A stretch of DNA of 23,767 bases, from positions 1 through 23,767 of IMG/VR virus record IMGVR_UViG_3300005663_000197, one strand, 5' to 3'. Each line of letters opens with the position of its first letter. Position 1 is the stretch's first letter. The translations under genes and the position numbers were made by a program. Positions 1 through 7,593 of this stretch are shown here, piece after piece. The notes below the pieces were generated by a model. That model did not search any database. It worked only from the letters and a program-made list of their open reading frames with translations, and was not told the origin of the DNA. Source of the stretch: a virus.

Positions 1-2
1 TG

Positions 3-569
3 AGGGTTAAATCTGCGGGGGATTTTGGCATTGGAACGAATAATCCTGGAGCAAAACTTGAAATACTTAACGCAGGAGACCAACTAAAACTATCCTTTGA
101 TGGAACAGATAATGCTATTTTTGCAGTAGATACTAATGGCGTTTTGACCATAACTCCAAGTGGGGCTGCGGTTGATTTTGCTTTCAAAGCTCTAATCAAT
201 GTCTTAGATTTAGACCTTGGTAGTGAGTCCGCCGCGGGTACCATCTGGGCTATGTTAACCGCTGCAAATGCTGGCACAGCTTTGGTCATTAATTCAAGGG
301 ACTCCATAGATATCCATAGAGCAAGATTAGGCTTGAGCGGCGGTGTTGATACTGCGGTATGGGCATGGTTTAATAGTACCCACACAGGGATAGTGCTGAG
401 TGGTGCCTTAGATGTTGATACCCAGCACATAAAAATGAAGGAAACTACTGACCCTACCGCAATAGCTGATGAGGCTCTGCTATATGCCAGGTTAGTTAAT
501 GGAGGCAAAACGGAGCTGGTGGTTCGTTTTCAAAGTGGTGCGGTTCAGGTATTGGCAACAGAACCCTAA
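3..569 (+). CDS. Phage fibre-like structural protein (C-terminal part, open at 5' end)
   Basis: The reading frame is open from base 3 with no start needed, so the gene begins upstream of the window. The visible 188 residues start with a 'GIGTNNPGAKLEI' segment of the kind repeated in tail-fibre and trimeric beta-helix proteins. They end with a 'LLYARLVNGGKTELVVRFQSG' type terminus, also common in phage fibre or spike proteins. There are many small and beta-prone residues, no membrane segment and no cysteines. It lies directly before the head-tail connector genes, where capsid and decoration genes usually are, so a head fibre or decoration role is possible. That role is inferred from position only. 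A TTG at 144 could look like a start but the frame is coding well before it. Confidence 0.75.
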   Translation, partial: RVKSAGDFGIGTNNPGAKLEILNAGDQLKLSFDGTDNAIFAVDTNGVLTITPSGAAVDFAFKALINVLDLDLGSESAAGTIWAMLTAANAGTALVINSRDSIDIHRARLGLSGGVDTAVWAWFNSTHTGIVLSGALDVDTQHIKMKETTDPTAIADEALLYARLVNGGKTELVVRFQSGAVQVLATEP

Positions 570-580
570 AGGAGTAACTA

Positions 581-775
581 ATGGAAATTAACATAGAAGA
601 ACAGGAAGCAAGGTTGAAAGCTGAGACACAGAAGATTGGAGAGCAACTAGGTGAGGTGCAGAGGCAGATAAACCAACTCCAACAGAGGCAGCAACTCCTA
701 ATCAATGAAGCTCTAAAGAACCAAGGAGCATTGGATTTGATTAAGAACCTGAATGGCAGGACTATAGCGGGGTAA
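581..775 (+). CDS. Small coiled-coil protein, 64 aa
   Basis: Starts at an ATG with a good AAAGGAG site overlapping the end of the fibre-like gene. The protein is almost entirely one amphipathic helix rich in Glu, Gln, Lys and Arg with heptad-spaced Leu and Ile (residues 5-55), so a coiled coil is expected. It lies between a fibre-like gene and the head-tail connector. It might be a small virion or assembly protein, but no family is recognised and no function is claimed. Confidence 0.75.
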   Translation: MEINIEEQEARLKAETQKIGEQLGEVQRQINQLQQRQQLLINEALKNQGALDLIKNLNGRTIAG

Positions 776-778
776 ACT

Positions 779-1138
779 ATGGCTTATACTTATGACATAA
801 CTACTAGCATCGGTCAAGTGAGAAGGCTAATCAACGATACTGATATCACTCCAACCACCGATGCGCAGTTCAACGATGAGGAGATATCTTTCTTTTTAGA
901 CCTGGGCAACAACTCAGTGCTCATGGCTGCCTCTTATGCTCTGGAATCCTGGGCGGCCGCTATTACCGGCAGCCTGAAGTCTGAGAAGATAGGTGACTAC
1001 TCCTACACGAAGGATGAGGCCAGTAAGAAGATAGAGCTGGCTAAGAAGTATAGTGATGAGGCGGCGGCCGTTCCTTATATGACATGGTCGGAGTGGGATT
1101 TATCCGGGGGTAGCAGCATCACGGCCGAGGAGGATTAG
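779..1138 (+). CDS. Head-tail connector (adaptor) protein
   Basis: A 119-residue protein with the helical pattern of phage adaptor proteins that sit under the portal (HK97 gp6 / SPP1 gp15 class). It opens with 'IGQVRRLINDTD', continues with an acidic 'FNDEEISFFLD' helix and an Ala-rich helix around 'ALESWAA', and has a late helix with repeated Lys ('ASKKIELAKKYSDEA'). Length fits the family. It starts 3 bases after the previous stop and is followed by head-closure and gp10-like genes, the usual order. Assignment rests on pattern and synteny, not on catalytic residues. Confidence 0.8.
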   Translation: MAYTYDITTSIGQVRRLINDTDITPTTDAQFNDEEISFFLDLGNNSVLMAASYALESWAAAITGSLKSEKIGDYSYTKDEASKKIELAKKYSDEAAAVPYMTWSEWDLSGGSSITAEED

Positions 1139-1315
1139 ATGGAATTTGGCAAATTAGCCATTGTTGTCAAGCCTCACAATGGCAAGGGATTTGAGGTATA
1201 TCCACCAAAGTACCTGAGATTGAAGGTATTAAAATGGGCAATTGAATTTCGTTTTGGGTGCGTTAAAGATAGCCTCAAGGCACTGGAGATTATCCTTGCA
1301 GGTGGTCGACCTTAA
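1139..1315 (+). CDS. Small hypothetical protein, 58 aa
   Basis: The ATG overlaps the preceding stop (TAGATG) and the stop overlaps the next start (TAATG), so the ORF is fitted exactly into the structural operon. The product is basic, with a hydrophobic start 'KLAIVVKPHNGKGFEV' and a Trp/Phe-rich middle. No family is recognised. The exact translational coupling on both sides is the main evidence that it is real. Confidence 0.7.
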   Translation: MEFGKLAIVVKPHNGKGFEVYPPKYLRLKVLKWAIEFRFGCVKDSLKALEIILAGGRP

Positions 1316-1641
1316 TGAGCTATACCTCTTTACTGATAGATACCTGCACCACTCAACGCTTCACTGAGGGCGTTGCCGATGACTACGGGCGTCCAGCCAT
1401 AACTTGGGCTAACGAGCTTGAAGACCAGGCTTGCCGGCTGGTAGCTATGCCCGGAGTCGAGTTAAAAGTCGGGGCAGAGATTGTGGTTGCTGACTATAAG
1501 CTCTTCGTCCAGAATATCGATATCGTGGAACAAGACCGCGTGGTCATCGGTGGGCTTACCTATGAGGTGCTACTGGTCCAGGACTACTCGGACGATACGA
1601 CCACTCATCATAAACAATGCTGGCTAAGGATAAGCAGATAA
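1315..1641 (+). CDS. Head-tail joining / head closure protein
   Basis: A 108-residue beta-rich protein resembling the head-closure ring family (SPP1 gp16, HK97 gp7, Phage_H_T_join). Typical signs are an N-terminal 'LLIDTCTTQR' strand, a central loop region, and an 'ADYKLFVQ...VVIGGLTYEVLLVQD' tail, where the family often has strands describing electric-like 'D.....I..GRxYEV'. It is coupled by TAATG on both sides. In the virion it would seal the connector before tail attachment. Function is inferred from pattern and gene order. Confidence 0.75.
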   Translation: MSYTSLLIDTCTTQRFTEGVADDYGRPAITWANELEDQACRLVAMPGVELKVGAEIVVADYKLFVQNIDIVEQDRVVIGGLTYEVLLVQDYSDDTTTHHKQCWLRISR

Positions 1642-1994
1642 TGGCAAAGATAACAGCGAAATGGGCTACCAATCTGAAAACGAAAGAGGCGACCAACGAG
1701 GTCAAGGCTGCAACAAGAGCCGGGCTGAGGGACGTAGTAACGGTTATCGCTGGTGAGGCCATCAAGGGGAGCCCTGTTTGGACCGGCAACAACCGAAGGT
1801 CAATAAAGTTCGAGGTCGGCCCGGGGGGTGAGGTGGCCAGGAAAGAGTTGGAGGGGGCTATTTATTCTACTTCGGGTTATGGTGGGATACTAGAAACAGG
1901 TAGCGTCAAAATGGCCGCTCGCCCTTATTTCAAGCCGGCATTAGACAGGCACGTCAAGGATTTACCGAAGCAGATCAAGGCACATTTACCATAA
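1641..1994 (+). CDS. HK97 gp10-like tail component
   Basis: The start at 1641 is chosen because it forms a TAATG overlap with the head-closure stop; an in-frame ATG at 1617 would give 8 more residues inside the upstream gene. The 117-residue product has the hallmarks of the HK97 gp10 family: an early helix, 'GSPVWTGNNRRSI', a 'GGILETGSVKMAARPYFKPAL' segment and a helical end. This protein works in tail completion or head-tail joining in HK97-type phages. Confidence 0.85.
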   Translation: MAKITAKWATNLKTKEATNEVKAATRAGLRDVVTVIAGEAIKGSPVWTGNNRRSIKFEVGPGGEVARKELEGAIYSTSGYGGILETGSVKMAARPYFKPALDRHVKDLPKQIKAHLP

Positions 1995-2012
1995 TAAAGG
2001 AGCGTGAATCAA

Positions 2013-2246
2013 ATGGAGATAATAATTTTCTTACTGTTTGGCTTTCCTATCCTAGTTGCGCTGGCGATAATCATTGGTATAGCCGTGGTTAGAACGCAGA
2101 GCTCTGCGAAGCGGCAGGCCGCGCAGATGGTGGAAAGTGGCAAGATTACCAAGGACTTCGACAGGGTGTCAAAAATCTTGGCGGCAATGACTAATGACCT
2201 CGAAGCAGTTGCCTTATGGCAGAAGCTCCAGGAGCTGAAGCATTAA
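2013..2246 (+). CDS. Small single-pass membrane protein, 77 aa
   Basis: The ATG at 2013 lies about ten bases after AAAGGAG; a GTG at 2004 is in frame but too close to that site. Residues 3-27 form one strongly hydrophobic segment (Ile, Leu, Phe, Val rich), followed by a charged helix. Its place among tail-completion genes is odd for a membrane protein. It could be a small moron or an accessory assembly factor. Its stop overlaps the start of the tail terminator gene (TAATG). Confidence 0.7.
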   Translation: MEIIIFLLFGFPILVALAIIIGIAVVRTQSSAKRQAAQMVESGKITKDFDRVSKILAAMTNDLEAVALWQKLQELKH

Positions 2247-2659
2247 TGGCTATAGCAGATACCAACGCAATCATAGTCAGCTATCTAACGACGTCATCGA
2301 CAAAAGTGGACCCTCTTATCGCTTTGGTGGCTAGTCGGGTATATTGTCCTCGGTTGCCAGAGAAGGCAACCCTGCCGGCAGTGGGCTTGTTTACGCGTGG
2401 GGGCGCACCAAACCCCCATATTCCGGGGATACTCACGCCATCGGTCCAGTTCGATTGTTGGGCTGCCAATTCGATAGATGCCAGGAATGTTTACCGGAAG
2501 CTCTATGATGCTCTCCAGGGTATCCAGAATGTGACGGTAGGAAGCTACCAGATAATGTCAGCTATTGAAGAAACCAGTGGCCAGGACTTGGTCGATGTGG
2601 AGATTCCGAATTACTTTAGAGTCCTGAGCTTTTTTCTCTTTATGATAAGAGCCGAATAA
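2246..2659 (+). CDS. Tail terminator / tail completion protein (DUF3168-like)
   Basis: The start at 2246 forms TAATG with the upstream gene and has AGGAG in front; an in-frame ATG at 2216 would run into the upstream frame. The 137-residue product fits the tail-terminator class: an N-terminal helix, 'SRVYCPRLPEKATLPAVGLF', then 'FDCWAANSIDARNVYRKLYDALQG' and a beta-rich end. In siphoviruses this protein caps the tail tube and joins it to the head. It sits just before the tail-tube gene, as expected. Confidence 0.8.
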   Translation: MAIADTNAIIVSYLTTSSTKVDPLIALVASRVYCPRLPEKATLPAVGLFTRGGAPNPHIPGILTPSVQFDCWAANSIDARNVYRKLYDALQGIQNVTVGSYQIMSAIEETSGQDLVDVEIPNYFRVLSFFLFMIRAE

Positions 2660-2675
2660 ATACGGGAGGATTTTT

Positions 2676-2867
2676 ATGAGTAAAAAAGATGACCAAAAAA
2701 ATACCAGTGGTGAAGTAGGTTCCTTAGAAGAAGTATTAGGAGAGGTGGAGGAGCCGGAGACAGATTCAACTCCGGAGGTCGAATCCGAGCCACCTGTGGA
2801 ACCGGAGATGAGACCAGGAATGACTAAAGAAGATTATTACAAGGAATTATTCCAAGGAGGTAGATAA
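2676..2867 (+). CDS. Small acidic, disordered protein, 63 aa
   Basis: Preceded by GGGAGGA. The product is dominated by Glu, Pro, Ser and Thr (residues 10-48), with very few hydrophobic residues, and ends in 'MTKEDYYKELFQGGR', which looks like a short helix. It lies two bases before the major tail protein start. Low-complexity acidic proteins of this size are common between the tail terminator and tube genes in this class of phage, but no family function is known to me. Confidence 0.7.
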   Translation: MSKKDDQKNTSGEVGSLEEVLGEVEEPETDSTPEVESEPPVEPEMRPGMTKEDYYKELFQGGR

Positions 2868-2869
2868 TC

Positions 2870-3943
2870 ATGGCAAAGAATAGTCAAAATGTACTAACAG
2901 GGGTGGCGGAATTGGCTGTCAGGCAGCCGCTTGATGCTCTTGCGCAGTGGTCTACGATTCAGCAATTTGCCGGGGTGGAATCGGTTAGACTCTATAAAGG
3001 TGGCTCTGGGAATGCGGGCAGTACCCACTTCCAGATGGTGCCGCCTACCGGTATCACGCTTGCCAATTGGACAACCGGTATTTCTGCCGGTCATTATAGC
3101 TTTTATCACTATCTGCAAGCAATTAGAGCTAACTGGGTCCAGATGGAGTTCAGGTTTGAAGACCCCAACAGTGATGCCTGGGTGGAAATTACCTGGATGG
3201 GTCTTCAGAATGCCCTGGGAACGGCGGCTTGGGTGCAGCAGATTTTGCTTGACGCGGATGAGGGTGGTTATGGCGGTATTGGTGAATTGGGAGCCTCCTT
3301 CTTTAACTTTGGTCCGCTAACGGCTATGAGTGGCATGGCAGCAGCTATCGACGGCGAGGGAGTGGTTACTGATTCTTCTGATTGGATACTTGAAAGAGTA
3401 AGGTTGGAACTGTGGGAAGCGGCACCCGAGAGAACCTGCTATGTCGATAGCATCGTCATCAACAATGTAGCTTACACCATCGAGCCGGGTGGAACGGCTC
3501 CGGCAATGTCCCTTTCGAGTCCATTTGTCGAGGTCGGCTACACTGAGGATGGAGTCACCATTACCTATACGGGTGATACAGCCGATGTCGAGGTTGAGGA
3601 GGAGACATTCCCCATTGACCGGGTGCTTACTAAGGAAACGGCTGAGATTACCTGCAACATGGCTGAGAGTTCTCTGGCTAATCTCAATAATGCGATGGCT
3701 GGTGCTGTGCTGGTTGGAAATCTTCTAACCATAGGGGCAGGAGTTAATAAAACCATGAATCTCCGCATACAGGCAATTACACCGGCAGGCTTCCTCAGAC
3801 AGATATTTATTCCCAAGGCCACTGCTACCGGAGCCGTCGGTATGGCCTACAAGAAGGGTGAGAAGACTATAGTCCCGGTAACTTTCCAGGCACTGAAACC
3901 GGCTAACGAGCCGGCTGTGACCATAGTCGACAATGCGGCATAA
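2870..3943 (+). CDS. Major tail (tube) protein with a large extra N-terminal domain
   Basis: 357 residues. Residues 1-20 ('NVLTGVAELAVRQP') and about 215-357 ('EDGVTITYTGDTADVEVEEE', 'ITCNMAESSLANLNNAMAG', 'GMAYKKGEKTIVPVTFQAL') read as one continuous small tail-tube protein, the usual size of which is about 150-200 residues. Between them lies about 190 residues of beta-rich, Trp/Gly-rich sequence ending in 'ERTCYVDSIVINNVAYTIEP', which looks like a jelly-roll or carbohydrate-binding-like sandwich. The insertion falls in the N-terminal loop of the tube fold, so the domain would probably decorate the outside of the tail. Tube identity is firm; the insert's fold is inferred. Confidence 0.85.
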   Translation: MAKNSQNVLTGVAELAVRQPLDALAQWSTIQQFAGVESVRLYKGGSGNAGSTHFQMVPPTGITLANWTTGISAGHYSFYHYLQAIRANWVQMEFRFEDPNSDAWVEITWMGLQNALGTAAWVQQILLDADEGGYGGIGELGASFFNFGPLTAMSGMAAAIDGEGVVTDSSDWILERVRLELWEAAPERTCYVDSIVINNVAYTIEPGGTAPAMSLSSPFVEVGYTEDGVTITYTGDTADVEVEEETFPIDRVLTKETAEITCNMAESSLANLNNAMAGAVLVGNLLTIGAGVNKTMNLRIQAITPAGFLRQIFIPKATATGAVGMAYKKGEKTIVPVTFQALKPANEPAVTIVDNAA

Positions 3944-3977
3944 ATTAGCCGTTAATAAGAGCTAAAAGGAGCGGAAA

Positions 3978-4370
3978 ATGGAAGAGCGAAATGAGGAGCA
4001 GAAGATAGCCCAGGCCTCGATTGAGGTAATCTTGGGGGGAGATAAATATCAAATCAAACCCCTGGTTATCCGTGATTCAAGGGAGTGGCGCCATAAAATT
4101 ATTAAACTGATTGCGCCACTCCCTAATACAGTAACCCGGCTTAACATAGATAGTGTTTCTGAATTCGAGGAGTCTCTGAGGGAAATGCTGGTGACGAATC
4201 CTGATGAGGTGCTCAATCTATTCTTTGAGTATGCTAAGGAGCTGAACAAGAAAGAGATTGAGGCGAAAGCAACTGATGCTGAGATGGCCATAGCATTTCA
4301 GGAGGTGGTTAAGGTAGCCTTCCCTTTAGCGGAAAGTCTCCCGAAGGTGATGGCGAGGCTGGCTCAATAG
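3978..4370 (+). CDS. Tail assembly chaperone, zero-frame product (gpG-like)
   Basis: A 130-residue, mostly helical acidic protein between the tail-tube and tape-measure genes, the fixed position of tail assembly chaperones. It begins with a beta-type 'EVILGGDKYQIKPLVIRDSREW' segment and then has a helical body. Good AAAGGAG site. The chaperone coats the tape measure and recruits tube subunits. Near its end lies a heptamer suited to -1 frameshifting at 4322, which would make a longer G-T form. Confidence 0.8.
   Translation: MEERNEEQKIAQASIEVILGGDKYQIKPLVIRDSREWRHKIIKLIAPLPNTVTRLNIDSVSEFEESLREMLVTNPDEVLNLFFEYAKELNKKEIEAKATDAEMAIAFQEVVKVAFPLAESLPKVMARLAQ
4322..4328 (+). promoter_or_regulatory. 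Probable -1 frameshift slippery heptamer (CCCTTTA)
   Basis: In the zero frame of the chaperone gene the bases read C CCT TTA, the X XXY YYZ pattern needed for tandem slippage by one base back. The -1 frame is open from 4313 and runs past the zero-frame stop to 4594. The heptamer falls within this short overlap, exactly where it must be. Frameshifting at this gene pair is widespread in long-tailed phages. Confidence 0.7.
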
Positions 4371-4594
4371 GAGCTGCCTTTGAACTATGTATGGCTGAGT
4401 GGCATGTTACCCCAGATTACATCGTGAATAACTGGACTAATGAACTTCTCGACCTGATGGTAAAGAAACTTAATGAACGGTGGGAGCGACAAAGCCAAGC
4501 GATAAAACATCCGGAAGAATTAGAGAAAGAGAGAGAATTTGTGGAACAACCATTCTTTGGAAATACGGATTTTATAAAGGTGGTTAAGAACTAA
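4328..4594 (+). CDS. Tail assembly chaperone C-terminal (T) extension, made by -1 frameshift
   Basis: In the -1 frame, reading goes from the slippery site through 'GSIGAAFELCMAEWHVTPDYI' to a helical charged end. The fusion with the upstream product would be about 205 residues. The only in-frame ATG (4391) lacks a Shine-Dalgarno site at a usable distance, which supports frameshifting over independent initiation. The last bases overlap the 3' end of the opposite-strand HNH gene by 11 bases. Confidence 0.7.
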   Translation, partial: SGKSPEGDGEAGSIGAAFELCMAEWHVTPDYIVNNWTNELLDLMVKKLNERWERQSQAIKHPEELEKEREFVEQPFFGNTDFIKVVKN

Positions 4595-5294
4595 ATGGCG
4601 ATAAATTGTCATCTAACTTCCTAACTTTGTCTTCTAAAAATTTGATGCGTTTAGCTTTTTCAGCTAGGACAAGGCTATGAGCACGAGTAGACAGGCCAGC
4701 AAGATTTTCAGGGCGGTTGTCATTCTTAATTCCATTCAGATGATGAACTATCCACCCCTTGGGCAATGGCTTATGGTGAGTATCCTCCCAAACAAGAATG
4801 TGTTCACCTATATAGCCGTTCACTCCGCTTCTCAGGTGGTTTGGATTATATACTCGAATGTAACCAGTACGAGTTTCATAGGTTCGATAGCCATTGTAGC
4901 GAGGGTGCATATCACCTTTCTTGAATCCCATTTGAGGATATTTGCGATAAGCCAACTTGATAGCTTCACCAGAACTCCTCAACTTGAGACCATTGTCATC
5001 AAAGAGCCGTTTCAGAGTATAAAAAGATATGCCCAATTGCTGATAAGTTTCTCCAAAGGAAAGTTCTTTATCATAGTAAAGTTCTTTAGCCCTTGGGAGC
5101 ATAGATATAATCCTGTTACCCTGACCTTTCCGATAAATCGCTGGAGTCTTTGGCGGGATACCACAAAGACGCATATTCCTACGGATGGTGTCCTTGCAAA
5201 CTCCAAGCCTGTTAGCAACCTCGTGTATTTTAAGGTTCTCGGTATGATAAAGTCGGTTAATAATATCTTTGTTTATAGGGATTGGTTTTGGCAT
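4584..5294 (-). CDS. HNH homing endonuclease with N-terminal helix-turn-helix repeats
   Basis: 236 residues on the strand opposite to its neighbours. Two helix-turn-helix-like segments (about 20-45, 'IHEVANRLGVCKDTIRRNM', and 75-101) should bind DNA. An HNH nuclease domain lies at about 130-206, with 'GEHILVWE' (His165), 'GWIVHHLNGIKNDNRPENL' (His184/185, Asn193, Asn197). The ATG at 5294 has an AGAGGG site. It has its own consensus promoter and converges on the chaperone gene, so it is a free-standing mobile endonuclease inserted in an intergenic gap rather than part of an intron. The neighbouring tape measure start looks altered. Confidence 0.9.
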   Translation of the reverse strand: MPKPIPINKDIINRLYHTENLKIHEVANRLGVCKDTIRRNMRLCGIPPKTPAIYRKGQGNRIISMLPRAKELYYDKELSFGETYQQLGISFYTLKRLFDDNGLKLRSSGEAIKLAYRKYPQMGFKKGDMHPRYNGYRTYETRTGYIRVYNPNHLRSGVNGYIGEHILVWEDTHHKPLPKGWIVHHLNGIKNDNRPENLAGLSTRAHSLVLAEKAKRIKFLEDKVRKLDDNLSPFSS

Positions 5295-5316
5295 TTCTCA
5301 CCCTCTCTTGCTATTA

Positions 5317-5345
5317 ATTGTAGCACAGCTGAGAACGTATGTCAA
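5317..5345 (-). promoter_or_regulatory. Sigma-70 promoter for the HNH endonuclease gene
   Basis: On the minus strand TTGACA (5340-5345) and TACAAT (5317-5322) are separated by exactly 17 bases. The HNH start codon is at 5294, about 15 bases beyond the expected start point. A near-perfect promoter lets the endonuclease be expressed independently of the late operon running the other way. Confidence 0.8.
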
Positions 5346-5361
5346 CGCCAATTCTTATTAA

Positions 5362-7593
5362 GTGAGGTGTAATATTAGTATCTCCATTGGCGATGCTCTA
5401 TTAACGCTCGGGGTCGATACCAAAGACCTTGACAAAGGGATGAAGACCCTGGGCGATAGCATCAAGAAGCATCAGAAGGCCATTGGCATCGGTATGACCG
5501 CTGTCGGTGCAACTATCCTAGCTGTGGGTGGTATGACGATTAAAACTGCCTCAGACATAGAGGAGATGACCGCGAAGTTTGATGTGGTTTTCGGTGAAAC
5601 CGCTCAGGGTGTCAAGGAGTGGGCTAAAATAACAGCTGATGCTATGGGCCGGTCCCGGTTCGCCATGATGGAAATGGCCGCCTCAGTCCAGGACACTTTT
5701 GTCCCCATGGGTTTTGCCAGAGACCAGGCAGCTGAGATGTCGAAGACCCTGACAGCTCTGGCTATCGATGTCGGGTCTTTCAATAACAAACTGGACACCG
5801 ATGTCATGAGGGACTTCCAGTCAGCCTTGGTGGGGAACACTGAAACAGTCCGAAAGTACGGTATTGTTATCACGGCCTCTGGGATAGAGCAGGAGATTTT
5901 GAATCAGGGTTGGGTTGATAACAAGAAAGACATCACGGAGGCCATGAAGATTCAGGCCCGGATGAATATGATTCTGGCCGGCACCACTGATGCTCAGGGC
6001 GATGCTATAAGGACATCTGCTAGCTTTGCTAACCAAATGAAACGGCTCCAGGCGCGAACGGAGGTGGTGTCAGCAACTATTGGAACCGTTCTATTGCCGG
6101 TAGTGACATCATTGGTCAGTATAGTTGGCGAATCCGTTGATAAGATAGCTCAGTGGACATCTGAAAATCCGAAGTTGACAAAAGTTATTGTTCTCGGGAC
6201 TATTGCATTCGGAGCGCTTTTGACTGTTTTCGGTACTCTACTATTGATTCTGCCGGGTATCACCGCTGGTCTATTGCTACTCAAGAATGCTCACTTGGCA
6301 TCCATCATTGTTACCAAATTGGTTACGGCCGCTCAGTGGTTGTGGAATGCAGCTCTAACAGCTAATCCGATTGGTTTAATTATCGTTGCTATCGGTGCGT
6401 TGATTGCTGCGGGGATCGCTTTATACAAGAATTGGGATAGGATAACAGCATTGTTTCTTTCAGATGCCCAGAAGGCTCAGAGGGAAATAGAGCGAATGGC
6501 CGATGAGATGACTGAGACTATACGAACTCAGTTGGAAGAGGAGCGAAAGCTCAAACTTCAAGCGATCGATGATGAACGGACTGCGGCTCAAAAGGGACAC
6601 GACGATCAGATTGATAAACTCCGGGAAACCTATGGACTTTTAGAGCGTGAAGATGAGAAGTATCAGGACAATAGATTAGATAATGCTCGAAGGGCTACCG
6701 ATGAGGCTATTAAACTCATTGACGAAGAGCTTATCGCCAGGCTCAAGCTTCTTGATGATGAGACGGCAGCCACCATCTCCGGACTTCAAGACCAAATAGA
6801 GGCTCTCGACAACCTGACCAAGGAAGAAGAGCAGATAGCTCGAGAGGCAGAGCGAGAGAGACGTCTGGCTGAATTGGAAGCGGCTATCAACTCTGCGGAT
6901 ACACAGGAAAAAAGAAATCAGGCTCTTGATGCATTGGATGAATTCCGGGCTCAATTAGTCCAGGAGCGGATGCTAGAGGCCAGAAGAGATGAGAGAGATG
7001 ACCTTCGTGACCGGATAGATGAGGCGAGAAAAGCGGCCACAGACCAGCGTCAAATACTCAAGGATGAGGCAACGGCAGAAAAGACGCTATTAAACACAGC
7101 TCTAAAAGAACAGCTGGTCCGAATAGAGGATGAGCGTATCGCTGAGGAAGAAGCCGCAGCCGAAATACTGGCTAATAAACTTGAAAAATTAGCCGAGACT
7201 GAAGAAGCTCTTATCGCCCATTATGAAACACAACTGGAAGAGACTCAGTTGCACGTCGCCGCCATCAATGCAGCCACCGCCGAGCTCAAAGATAGGACTG
7301 TGGTTATTACCACAGTCCATAGAACTGTGAGAGCCGGTCGTGGGGGAGGAGCTAGCCCGCCGCCTCCATCTCGCGAAGGACTGGCTACCGGCGGAATAGC
7401 TATGCGTCCTATGATAGCTAACATAGCTGAAAGGGAGCCGGAAGCCGTGATTCCTCTGAGTAAATTGGGAAGCATGGTGGGTCAGCAAATGATGACGATT
7501 ATCTGGGAAGTGGATGGGCGTCAAATGGCAAGAACTATTATGCCTTTCGCTGTAGGTACAATAAGACTCAAACAGGGAATTAGGAGTATATAA
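5362..7593 (+). CDS. Tail tape measure protein
   Basis: 743 residues if the GTG at 5362 is used. It sets tail length and is threaded through the tube. Typical features are hydrophobic segments near residues 40-58, about 275-310 and 'NPIGLIIVAIGALIAAGIALYK', a long charged coiled coil from about 375 to 650 rich in Glu, Arg, Ala and Leu, and a C-terminal 'GGIAMRPMIANIAEREPEAV' motif shared by many tape measures. The start is unusual: the family-like beginning 'SISIGDALLTLGVD' has ATT at 5374 where ATG would be expected, placed correctly behind GAGGTG. Initiation may therefore be at ATT (739 residues) or at the GTG, which has no good site. The stop overlaps the hub gene (TAATG). Confidence 0.92.
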   Translation: MRCNISISIGDALLTLGVDTKDLDKGMKTLGDSIKKHQKAIGIGMTAVGATILAVGGMTIKTASDIEEMTAKFDVVFGETAQGVKEWAKITADAMGRSRFAMMEMAASVQDTFVPMGFARDQAAEMSKTLTALAIDVGSFNNKLDTDVMRDFQSALVGNTETVRKYGIVITASGIEQEILNQGWVDNKKDITEAMKIQARMNMILAGTTDAQGDAIRTSASFANQMKRLQARTEVVSATIGTVLLPVVTSLVSIVGESVDKIAQWTSENPKLTKVIVLGTIAFGALLTVFGTLLLILPGITAGLLLLKNAHLASIIVTKLVTAAQWLWNAALTANPIGLIIVAIGALIAAGIALYKNWDRITALFLSDAQKAQREIERMADEMTETIRTQLEEERKLKLQAIDDERTAAQKGHDDQIDKLRETYGLLEREDEKYQDNRLDNARRATDEAIKLIDEELIARLKLLDDETAATISGLQDQIEALDNLTKEEEQIAREAERERRLAELEAAINSADTQEKRNQALDALDEFRAQLVQERMLEARRDERDDLRDRIDEARKAATDQRQILKDEATAEKTLLNTALKEQLVRIEDERIAEEEAAAEILANKLEKLAETEEALIAHYETQLEETQLHVAAINAATAELKDRTVVITTVHRTVRAGRGGGASPPPPSREGLATGGIAMRPMIANIAEREPEAVIPLSKLGSMVGQQMMTIIWEVDGRQMARTIMPFAVGTIRLKQGIRSI

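Noticed and set aside
2894-3822. Several frames overlapping the major tail protein on both strands
   Set aside because: They lack ribosome sites and family-like content and are covered by a well-supported tube gene.
4391-4594. Independent gene starting at the ATG at 4391
   Set aside because: No ribosome site at usable distance; the frame extends upstream into a slippery overlap with the chaperone gene, so frameshifting explains it better.
4677-5372. A 231-codon plus-strand frame opposite the HNH endonuclease
   Set aside because: It is the antisense shadow of a clear HNH gene with promoter and ribosome site, and has no coding pattern of its own.
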